Shown: piece after piece, positions 57,301 to 64,000 of the stretch
How the letters are laid out: each line of letters begins with the position of its first letter
Position numbering within the stretch: the stretch's first letter is position 1
NCBI RefSeq assembly: GCF_037477895.1
Contig: NZ_CP132745.1
Location: forward strand, 434,001 to 498,000
DNA: 64,000 bases
Direction: 5' to 3'
Origin: Mycetohabitans endofungorum
GTDB taxonomy: Bacteria > Pseudomonadota > Gammaproteobacteria > Burkholderiales > Burkholderiaceae
Made by a program: the position numbers and the translations under genes
The notes under the pieces: generated by a model
What the model saw: the letters and a program-made list of their open reading frames with translations, nothing else
What the model was told of the DNA's origin: nothing
Databases searched by the model: none

Positions 57301-60300
57301 TGCACAATCTCCACCACTTGCTCGAACGGCACATCCTGATGCGCTTGCGCCTCCAGTGCCGTGCGCCGCACCCGCTCAAGCAACTGTGTGGCGCTCGGCT
57401 CGCCCGACACATCCAGGCGCAACGCCAGCGTGTTCACAAAAAAGCCAATCAACGGCTCAATCTGAGGATGGTGACGATTGGCACTGGCCGTACCAATGAC
57501 CAGATCGTCTTGCCCCGACAGCCGCGCGAGCACCGCGCTCCACGCAGCCAGCACCGTCATGAATAGCGTCGCGCCTTGCGCTTGGCTCCAACGCTTAAGC
57601 GCTTGCGTGGTGAGTGCATCGATCCGAATCGGCACATGCGCGCCGGCAAACGATTGCTGCGCTGGGCGCGGTCGGTCGGTCGGCAACGTCAGCAGCACGG
57701 GGGCATCGGCCAGTTGCGTGCGCCAGTACTCACCTTGCGCCTTGAGCCGCTCACCCGAGAGCCACTGACGCTGCCACGCCGCATAATCCGGATATTGGAT
57801 CGTCAGCGACGGCAGCGGATCCGTCTGTCCGTCACAGGCCGCGCGATACAACGTATTCAATTCGCGCACCAGCACCCCGATTGACCAGCCATCCGACACG
57901 ATATGGTGCTGCACGAGCAGCATCACGTACTCGTCATCGGCCACTTGAATGCCGCACGCGCGCATCAACGGGCCACAGGCCAGATTGAACGGTGCTTGGG
58001 CGGCCTCGGCGCTGAGTTGGGCGAGCTGAGTAGCCGCGTCAGACACGCCGCGCAGGTCATGCCAGGTCATCGGCATCCTTGCCTCGGCGGGCAACAGCTG
58101 CACTTGCGGCTGACCGTCAACGCTGACGAACACCGAGCGCAGCGCTTCGTGACGCGCCCATAGCGCATCCAGTGCTTGTTGCCACGCGATGGGGTTCAAT
58201 GTACCGCGCAGGCGCAATGCCATCGGCATATGATACGTATCGCTCGCACTGTCGAGCTGCGCAAAGAACCACAGCCGTTGCTGCGCGAACGACAGCGGCA
58301 GTGCGCCGTCACGCGACACCGGCGTGATCGCGGGTAGCACCGCACCGTCTGACGCGCGTTGCGCCTCGAGTACCGCAGCCAAGCCGGCCAATGTAGGTGC
58401 AGCAAACAACGTCGCCAGCGGCAATACGATGCCCAGCGCAGCTACCCGATTCATCAAACGCACCGCCAGTAGTGAATGCCCACCAAGCGCGAAGAAATTG
58501 TCGTGCCGACCGACCGGCTCCACACCGAGCAATTCGGTCCAGATCTGAGCCAGCGTGATCTCGAGCTCGCCCTGCGGTGCCTCATACGCTTGATGCGCAA
58601 ACGCGTCAGCGCTGGGTGCCGGCAACGCTCTCCGATCCAGCTTGCCGTTCGGTGTCAAGGGGAATGCGCCAAGCTGCACGAACGCACTGGGCACCATGTA
58701 CTCGGGCAACGCGGCCGCCACATGCGTGCGCAACGTGCCTGCTAACGCGTCATCGGGCTCGGCCACCACATACGCGACGAGCCGTTTATCTTGGCCTTCG
58801 CCTGTTGCCAGCACGACCGCGTCGCGCACCTGCGCATGCTGAGCCAAGCATGTCTCGATCTCACCGAGCTCAATGCGAAAGCCCCGGATCTTGACTTGAT
58901 GATCGTTGCGGCCCAGAAATTCCAAGTTACCGTCCAGTCGGTAACGCGCCAGATCACCAGTCTTATACAGCCGCGCATCGGGCTCAATCGAGAACGGATC
59001 CGGCACAAAGCGCTCAGCGGTCAACTCTGGGCGGTTCAGATAGCCGCGTGCGACCCCCGCACCACCAATATACAGCTCGCCAACTGCACCTAATGGTACC
59101 GGCTGCTGGTGTGTATCCAGGATATAGAGCCGAGTATTGTCAATTGGGCGTCCAATCGTGCGCCAATCGTCATTGACGTGAGTAATCTCATGTATCGTGG
59201 CACTAACTGTCGCTTCAGTTGGACCATAACTATTGAACAAACGCGGCCGATGGCCACGGTTTGCAAACCATGCATTCCATGCCGATACGCTTAATGTATC
59301 TCCACTGATCATGACTACGCGCACATTGTCTGCAATGGGAACGTCTTCCTGAGCTAATTGTGCCCAAAATTGAACAGGCAGCCCCACTATGCTGACGCGA
59401 TTGAATTTACACAAAGCCCAAAACTTCCGAGCTTCAGCTAACCACGCATCAGTGCGTAAAACCAATGCCGCACCACAGGTCAAAGTAGAAAAAATTTCTT
59501 CTACTGAAGTATCAAAGGCAGGCGAAGCAAATTGCAATCTCCTGTCTCGTATGCCCAAACCAAGTCGCAGAGGTAGTGCCGTAATCTGATTGACAACACC
59601 GCTGTGCTGAATTAAGACTCCTTTGGGACGACCCGTGGAACCCGATGTATAGATCACATACGCCAGATGCTGGGCCGTCAGGCCCGCTACCGACGGATTC
59701 ATGTCCGGCAACGCCGACAGGGTGTCCGGATCGAGCACCGTGCACTCGGCCAGCGCCGCCTCACCCAACGCAGCGCGCCCGGCCGCATCGGCAAGCACAA
59801 TGCTCGGTGCCGCATCGACGAGGATATGCGCCAAGCGCTCACTCGGATAACTCGGGTCGAGCGGCACATACGCGCCGCCCGCTTTCAAAATCGCCAACAG
59901 CCCGACAACCAGCGCTGGACTGCGCTGCACGCAGATCGCCACGCGCGCATCGGGCTGCACACCCAGTTCGATCAACTGATGCGCGAGACGATTCGCCCGG
60001 GCATTGAGCTCGGCGTAACTGAGCGTCTGGTCTTCATACACCAGTGCTGTGGCTTCAGGCGTGCGCTCCACCTGCGCTTCAAACAGCTGGTGAATACATT
60101 GGTGCGCCGGATAGTCCCGCTGCGTCGCGTTCCACGTCTGCAGCAGCAACGTGCGCTCGGCCGGCGACAGCAATTCGACGCGCGTCACCGGATACGCTGC
60201 ATCAGCGGCCATCGCCTGCAACATCGTCTGCAGATAGCCGACGTGCCGCTCGATCGTCGCGCGATCGAACAGCGCCGTCGCATAGCCTAGCGCACCGACC

Positions 60301-63300
60301 ATCTCCTCGCCAGACTCATACAAGTGCAGGTCCAGATCAAACTTGACCACGTCGTAAGCCCACTTTGCTGGCGTGACCTCTAACGCCGGCAAATCCCACA
60401 CGGCACGCTCGTTGCTCTGCCACACGAACATCACTTGGAACAGCGGCGTATGATCGAGCCGCCTCGGCGGCTGCACAATCTCCACCACTTGCTCGAACGG
60501 CACATCCTGATGCGCTTGCGCCTCCAGTGCCGTGCGCCGCACCCGCTCAAGCAACTGTGTGGCGCTCGGCTCGCCCGACACATCCAGGCGCAACGCCAGC
60601 GTGTTCACAAAAAAGCCAATCAACGGCTCAATCTGAGGATGGTGACGATTGGCACTGGCCGTACCAATGACCAGATCGTCTTGCCCCGACAGCCGCGCGA
60701 GCACCGCGCTCCACGCAGCCAGCACCGTCATGAATAGCGTCGCGCCTTGCGCTTGGCTCCAACGCTTAAGCGCTTGCGTGGTGAGTGCATCGATCCGAAT
60801 CGGCACATGCGCGCCGGCAAACGATTGCTGCGCTGGGCGCGGTCGGTCGGTCGGCAACGTCAGCAGCACCGGGGCATCGGCCAGCTGCGTGCGCCAGTAC
60901 TCACCTTGCGCCTTGAGCCGCTCACCCGAGAGCCACTGACGCTGCCACGCCGCATAATCCGGATATTGGATCGTCAGCGACGGCAGCGGATCCGTCTGTC
61001 CGTCACAGGCCGCGCGATACAACGTATTCAATTCGCGCACCAGCACGCCGACCGACCAGCCATCCGACACGATATGGTGCTGCACGAGCAGCATCACGTA
61101 CTCGTCATCGGCCACTTGAATGCCACACGCGCGCATCAACGGGCCACAGGCCAGATTGAACGGTGCTTGGGCGGCCTCGGCACTGAGTTGGGCGAGCTGA
61201 GTAGCCGCGTCAGACACGCCGCGCAGGTCATGCCAGGTCATCGGCATCCCTGCCTCGGCGGGCAACAGCTGCACTTGCGGCTGACCGTCAACGCTGACGA
61301 ACACCGAGCGCAGCGCTTCGTGACGCGCCCATAGCGCATCCAGTGCTTGTTGCCACGCGATGGGGTTCAATGTACCGCGCAGGCGCAATGCCATCGGCAT
61401 ATGATACGTATCGCTCGCACTGTCGAGCTGCGCAAAGAACCACAGCCGTTGCTGCGCGAACGACAGCGGCAGTGCGCCGTCACGCGAAACCGGCGTGATC
61501 GCGGGTAGCGCCGCACCGTCTGACGCGCGTTGCGCCTCGAGTACCGCAGCCAAGCCGGCCAATGTGGGGGCAGCAAACAACGTCGCCAGCGGCAATACGA
61601 TGCCCAGCGCAGCTACCCGATTCATCAAACGCACCGCCAGTAGTGAATGCCCACCGAGCGCGAAGAAATTGTCGTGCCGACCGACCGGCTCCACACCGAG
61701 CAATTCGGACCAAATCTGAGCCAGCGTGATCTCGAGCTCGCCCTGCGGTACCTCATACGCCTGGTGCGCAAACGCGTCAGCGCTGGGTGCTGGCAGCGCG
61801 CGGCGATCCAGCTTGCCGTTCGGTGTCAAGGGGAATGCGCCAAGCTGCACGAACGCACTGGGCACCATGTACTCGGGCAACGCGGCCGCCACATGCGTGC
61901 GCAACGTGCCTGCTAACGCGTCATCGGGCTCGGCCACCACATACGCGACGAGCCGTTTATCTTGGCCTTCGCCTGTTGCCAGCACGACCGCGTCGCGCAC
62001 CTGCGCATGCTGAGCCAGGCACGCCTCGATCTCACCGAGCTCAATGCGAAAGCCCCGGATCTTGACTTGATGATCGTTGCGGCCCAAAAATTCCAAGTTT
62101 CCATCGGGCAAGTAGCGCGCCAAATCCCCCGTCTTGTACATCCGCGCATCGGGCTCAGAGGCGAACGGATCGCGCACAAAACGCTCGGCCGTCAATTCCG
62201 GGCGATTTAAATAGCCACGTGCCACCCCGGCGCCACCGATATACAGCTCCCCCACCGCGCCCAGCGGCACCGGCTGGCCATAGCGATCGAGCAGGTAAAT
62301 GCGCGTGTTCGCGATCGGCCGGCCAATTGGAATGCTTGTATCCTGTGTGACATTGCACACCTCATACCAGCTCGCATAGGTGACTGTTTCCGTTGGGCCA
62401 TACACATGTAGCAGATGCCGCGGCTTCGCTTGCTGTAGGACGCGGAACACGCATCGCGGATCCGCATTTTCTCCTCCAAACAACAAGTAATGCAGATCAC
62501 TAAATGCCTCAACCTTCTCTTTAACCATCTGGTTAAAGAGCGCCGTCGTCAAAAATAATACTGTCACACCACTTTGCTTGAGCTTACGGGCCAACATGGC
62601 AGGAGAAAGCAAAGTCTCCCGCTCGATAACCTCGATGCGTGCCCCATTCAACAGCGGTGCCCAGATCTCGAAAGTCGTCGCGTCGAATGCCATGTTCGAT
62701 GCGAGTGCGAAGACGGCTCCCGGCTCAACCTTTATGTAATCTGTATTTCGCACCAACCGAACCACGCCTTGATGATGAACCATCACCCCTTTGGGCACAC
62801 CGGTCGAACCCGACGTATAGATCACATACGCCAGATGCCGGGCCGTCAGGCCCGCTACCGACGGATTCATGTCCGGCAACGCCGGCACGGTAGCCGGATC
62901 GAGCACCGTGCACTCGGCCAGCGCCGCCTCACCCAACGCAGCGCGCCCGGCCGCATCGGCAAGCACAATGCTCGGTGCCGCATCGACGAGGATATGCGCC
63001 AAGCGCTCACTCGGATAGGCGGGATCGAGCGGCACATACGCGCCACCCGCCTTCAGGATCGCCAGCAGCCCCACCACCATCGCCGGGCTGCGCTGCACGC
63101 AGATCGCCACCCGGGCATCCGGCACAACACCCAGTTCGATCAACTGATGCGCGAGACGATTCGCCCGGGCATTGAGCTCGGCGTAACTCAGCGTCTGGTC
63201 TTCATACACCAGTGCTGTGGCTTCAGGCGTGCGCTCCACCTGCGCTTCAAACAGCTGGTGAATACATTGGTGCGCCGGATAGTCCCGCTGCGTCGCGTTC

Positions 63301-64000
63301 CACGTCTGCAGCAACAACGTGCGCTCGGCCGGCGACAGCAATTCGACGCGCGTCACCGGATACGCTGCGTCAGCAGCCATCGCCTGCAACATCGTCTGCA
63401 AATACCCGACGTGTCGCTCGATCGTCTCGCGATCGAACAGCGCCGTCGCATAGCCTAGCGCGCCGACCATCTCCTCGCCAGACTCATACAAGTGCAGGTC
63501 CAGATCGAACTTGACCACATCGTAAGCCCAATCCGCTGGTGTGACCTCTACCTCCGGCAAATCCCACACGGCACGCTCGTTGCTCTGCCACACGAACATC
63601 ACTTGAAACAGCGGCGTATGATCAAGCCGCCTCGGCGGCTGCACAATCTCCACCACTTGCTCGAACGGCACATCCTGATGCGCTTGCGCTTCCAGCGTCG
63701 TGCGCCGCACCCGCTCAAGCAGCTGTGTGGCGCTCGGCTCGCCCGACACATCCATGCGCAACGCCAGCGTGTTCACAAAAAAGCCAATCAATGGCTCAAT
63801 CTGAGGATGGTGACGATTGGCGCTTGCCGTGCCAATGACCAGATCCCCCTGCCCCGACAGCCGCGCGAGCACCGCGCTCCACGCCGCGAGCACCGTCATG
63901 AATAGCGTCGCGCCTTGCGCTTGGCTCCAACGCTTGAGCGCTTGCGTGGTTTGCGCATCGATCTGAATCGGCACGTAGGCCCCTTCGAACGATTGCTGCG
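54360..64000 (-). CDS. Nonribosomal peptide synthetase, last three modules plus thioesterase (partial)
   Basis: The 5' end lies beyond the window; at least 3204 residues are visible. Order with approximate plus-strand spans: C1 C-terminal half (64000-63280), A1 (63240-61820), T1 (about 61660), C2 (61490-60150), A2 (60100-58640), T2 (about 58490), C3 (58315-56960), A3 (56900-55440), T3 (about 55270), thioesterase (55090-54390). Condensation motifs are intact (HHIVSDG), as are A-domain cores (YTSGSTG, YGPTE, GELYIGG, NGKLDRR), carrier sites (GGHSLLA) and the TE nucleophile (GWSFGG). There are no separate epimerisation domains. By alignment to GrsA the binding-pocket residues of A1 and A3 read D-A-F-F-L-G-V-T-Y, resembling isoleucine/valine codes. 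A2 reads D-T-E-G-M-S-S-V-S, which I cannot match. It assembles at least the last three residues of a peptide and releases it. Confidence 0.95.
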   Translation of the reverse strand, partial: QQSFEGAYVPIQIDAQTTQALKRWSQAQGATLFMTVLAAWSAVLARLSGQGDLVIGTASANRHHPQIEPLIGFFVNTLALRMDVSGEPSATQLLERVRRTTLEAQAHQDVPFEQVVEIVQPPRRLDHTPLFQVMFVWQSNERAVWDLPEVEVTPADWAYDVVKFDLDLHLYESGEEMVGALGYATALFDRETIERHVGYLQTMLQAMAADAAYPVTRVELLSPAERTLLLQTWNATQRDYPAHQCIHQLFEAQVERTPEATALVYEDQTLSYAELNARANRLAHQLIELGVVPDARVAICVQRSPAMVVGLLAILKAGGAYVPLDPAYPSERLAHILVDAAPSIVLADAAGRAALGEAALAECTVLDPATVPALPDMNPSVAGLTARHLAYVIYTSGSTGVPKGVMVHHQGVVRLVRNTDYIKVEPGAVFALASNMAFDATTFEIWAPLLNGARIEVIERETLLSPAMLARKLKQSGVTVLFLTTALFNQMVKEKVEAFSDLHYLLFGGENADPRCVFRVLQQAKPRHLLHVYGPTETVTYASWYEVCNVTQDTSIPIGRPIANTRIYLLDRYGQPVPLGAVGELYIGGAGVARGYLNRPELTAERFVRDPFASEPDARMYKTGDLARYLPDGNLEFLGRNDHQVKIRGFRIELGEIEACLAQHAQVRDAVVLATGEGQDKRLVAYVVAEPDDALAGTLRTHVAAALPEYMVPSAFVQLGAFPLTPNGKLDRRALPAPSADAFAHQAYEVPQGELEITLAQIWSELLGVEPVGRHDNFFALGGHSLLAVRLMNRVAALGIVLPLATLFAAPTLAGLAAVLEAQRASDGAALPAITPVSRDGALPLSFAQQRLWFFAQLDSASDTYHMPMALRLRGTLNPIAWQQALDALWARHEALRSVFVSVDGQPQVQLLPAEAGMPMTWHDLRGVSDAATQLAQLSAEAAQAPFNLACGPLMRACGIQVADDEYVMLLVQHHIVSDGWSVGVLVRELNTLYRAACDGQTDPLPSLTIQYPDYAAWQRQWLSGERLKAQGEYWRTQLADAPVLLTLPTDRPRPAQQSFAGAHVPIRIDALTTQALKRWSQAQGATLFMTVLAAWSAVLARLSGQDDLVIGTASANRHHPQIEPLIGFFVNTLALRLDVSGEPSATQLLERVRRTALEAQAHQDVPFEQVVEIVQPPRRLDHTPLFQVMFVWQSNERAVWDLPALEVTPAKWAYDVVKFDLDLHLYESGEEMVGALGYATALFDRATIERHVGYLQTMLQAMAADAAYPVTRVELLSPAERTLLLQTWNATQRDYPAHQCIHQLFEAQVERTPEATALVYEDQTLSYAELNARANRLAHQLIELGVQPDARVAICVQRSPALVVGLLAILKAGGAYVPLDPSYPSERLAHILVDAAPSIVLADAAGRAALGEAALAECTVLDPDTLSALPDMNPSVAGLTAQHLAYVIYTSGSTGRPKGVLIQHSGVVNQITALPLRLGLGIRDRRLQFASPAFDTSVEEIFSTLTCGAALVLRTDAWLAEARKFWALCKFNRVSIVGLPVQFWAQLAQEDVPIADNVRVVMISGDTLSVSAWNAWFANRGHRPRLFNSYGPTEATVSATIHEITHVNDDWRTIGRPIDNTRLYILDTHQQPVPLGAVGELYIGGAGVARGYLNRPELTAERFVPDPFSIEPDARLYKTGDLARYRLDGNLEFLGRNDHQVKIRGFRIELGEIETCLAQHAQVRDAVVLATGEGQDKRLVAYVVAEPDDALAGTLRTHVAAALPEYMVPSAFVQLGAFPLTPNGKLDRRALPAPSADAFAHQAYEAPQGELEITLAQIWTELLGVEPVGRHDNFFALGGHSLLAVRLMNRVAALGIVLPLATLFAAPTLAGLAAVLEAQRASDGAVLPAITPVSRDGALPLSFAQQRLWFFAQLDSASDTYHMPMALRLRGTLNPIAWQQALDALWARHEALRSVFVSVDGQPQVQLLPAEARMPMTWHDLRGVSDAATQLAQLSAEAAQAPFNLACGPLMRACGIQVADDEYVMLLVQHHIVSDGWSIGVLVRELNTLYRAACDGQTDPLPSLTIQYPDYAAWQRQWLSGERLKAQGEYWRTQLADAPVLLTLPTDRPRPAQQSFAGAHVPIRIDALTTQALKRWSQAQGATLFMTVLAAWSAVLARLSGQDDLVIGTASANRHHPQIEPLIGFFVNTLALRLDVSGEPSATQLLERVRRTALEAQAHQDVPFEQVVEIVQPPRRLDHTPLFQVMFVWQSNERAVWDLPALEVTPAKWAYDVVKFDLDLHLYESGEEMVGALGYATALFDRATIERHVGYLQTMLQAMAADAAYPVTRVELLSPAERTLLLQTWNATQRDYPAHQCIHQLFEAQVERTPEATALVFEAQVERMPEATALVYENQTLSYAELNARANRLAHQLIELGVQPDARVAICVQRSPAMVVGLLAILKAGGAYVPLDPSYPGERLAHILTDAAPDIVLADAAGRVALGDAALAHRMVLDPNRLPAQAETNPVVPDLTSRHLAYVIYTSGSTGVPKGVMVHHQGVVRLVRNTDYIKVEPGAVFALASNMAFDATTFEIWAPLLNGARIEVIERETLLSPATLARKLKQSGVTVLFLTTALFNQMVKEKVEAFSDLHYLLFGGENADPRCVFRVLQQAKPRHLLHVYGPTETVTYASWYEVCNVTQDTSIPIGRPIANTRIYLLDRYGQPVPLGTVGELYIGGAGVARGYLNRPELTAERFVHDPFASEPDARMYKTGDLARYLPDGNLEFLGRNDHQVKIRGFRIELGEIETCLAQHTLVRDAVVLAIGEGQDKRLVAYVVADPDDALAGTLRTHVAAALPEYMVPSAFVRLDALPLTPNGKLDRRALPAPSADAFAHQAYEAPQGELEITLAKIWAELLGVEQVSRHDNFFALGGHSLLAVQMISRSRAALGISIPMPVLFEAPTLAALAQRVSSQDNVQDESFAVLLPIQPHGARPALFCVHPVTGLSWHYRGLVSHLEADQPVYGLQARGLDGVSSPALTIEAMALDYIQQIRCIQPQGPYYLLGWSFGGKVVHSMATQLEQQGERVALLAVLDATPGHVQLDNKPEIAEDDFYHLFVRHAVGSLSEAGHYLWEKTRAVFQNNVQLVQRFSPRIYGGDMLFFRAAVAQNAWTQPISPEVWQPYVLGNIEVHDIACQHYDMELPVPTAHIGRILRQKLNMLQGEQKNDNKEEALI
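56824..56913 (-). repeat. 45-bp in-frame tandem duplication in the C3-A3 linker
   Basis: 56824-56868 and 56869-56913 are two slightly diverged copies encoding FEAQVERTPEATALV-type 15-residue units. Modules 1 and 2 have a single copy. The duplication precedes the A3 domain, at its junction with C3. Confidence 0.85.
56890..58920 (-). repeat. About 2-kb near-identical direct repeat, copy 1 (C3 and flanks)
   Basis: Matches 60061-62091 at a constant offset of 3171 bp with only scattered differences. It covers the end of A2, T2, C3 and the start of A3. Parts recur a third time at an offset of 6342 (for example near 63283). Confidence 0.85.
60061..62091 (-). repeat. About 2-kb near-identical direct repeat, copy 2 (C2 and flanks)
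   Basis: Partner of 56890-58920 (offset 3171). It covers the end of A1, T1, C2 and the start of A2. In addition, about 55570-56460 (A3 core) matches about 61954-62844 (A1 core) at an offset of 6384. Confidence 0.85.

Noticed and set aside
55000..63900. Many long plus-strand frames opposite the NRPS
   Set aside because: They are shadows of a long GC-rich gene, repeat with the same module period and have no RBS.

Overview
The window looks like a chromosomal segment from a member of the Burkholderiaceae. Most of it is GC-rich. It carries Burkholderia-typical genes: a double-length UvrA, the hopanoid genes hpnI-hpnJ-hpnK-hpnL, ahpC/ahpF, a glpK-glpF operon and a DUF3564-like small protein. The many decayed genes and insertion-sequence scars, a large NRPS and an F-box protein point to a host-associated lineage such as Mycetohabitans (the fungal endosymbiont group formerly in Burkholderia). 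That assignment is inference; the window holds no rRNA or other phylogenetic marker that I can place.

Region by region. 1-9.4 kb: a small hypothetical gene, a LysR regulator, an SDR oxidoreductase, and a fused UvrA behind a textbook LexA box. 9.4-14.6 kb: a small membrane protein, a GNAT acetyltransferase, a repeat-containing exported protein with a premature stop, a proline iminopeptidase, a methyltransferase and a DUF1445 hydro-lyase. 15-17.4 kb: ahpC and ahpF. 17.6-21.3 kb: an orphan protein, an NADPH-dependent FMN reductase, a frameshifted lipoprotein and two small conserved proteins. 21.3-25.9 kb: the hopanoid tail-modification operon, read hpnI, hpnJ, hpnK, hpnL on the minus strand.

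25.9-38.8 kb is the most unusual part. After 1.8 kb without a recognisable gene comes an AT-rich, translationally coupled pair that together resembles VioB/RebD. It is split into an N-terminal-domain protein and a ferritin-like catalytic protein. About 200 bp later a complete ebo cluster follows in the order eboD, (broken small exported protein), eboE, eboC, eboA, eboB, eboF, and then a GDT1/TMEM165-type Mn/Ca transporter. The ebo cluster is known from cyanobacterial scytonemin synthesis, where it helps move an indolic precursor to the periplasm. VioB/RebD enzymes dimerise indole-pyruvate imines. The pairing therefore suggests an undescribed aromatic-metabolite synthesis and export pathway.

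39-43.8 kb: a vapBC toxin-antitoxin pair with a visible promoter/operator, then a graveyard (SRAP/YedK-like, IS21 and IS3 fragments), then an F-box protein, a candidate eukaryote-directed effector. 43.8-52.3 kb: heptosyltransferase waaC, a GNAT pseudogene, a membrane metallophosphoesterase, aldehyde dehydrogenase plus DUF779, and glpK-glpF with GlpR-like operators. 52.4-54.1 kb: a decayed NRPS terminus fused to an IS4 remnant. 54.4-64 kb: the last three modules and thioesterase of a large NRPS that runs off the right end. Its modules are near-identical repeats, except that the middle adenylation core has been replaced.
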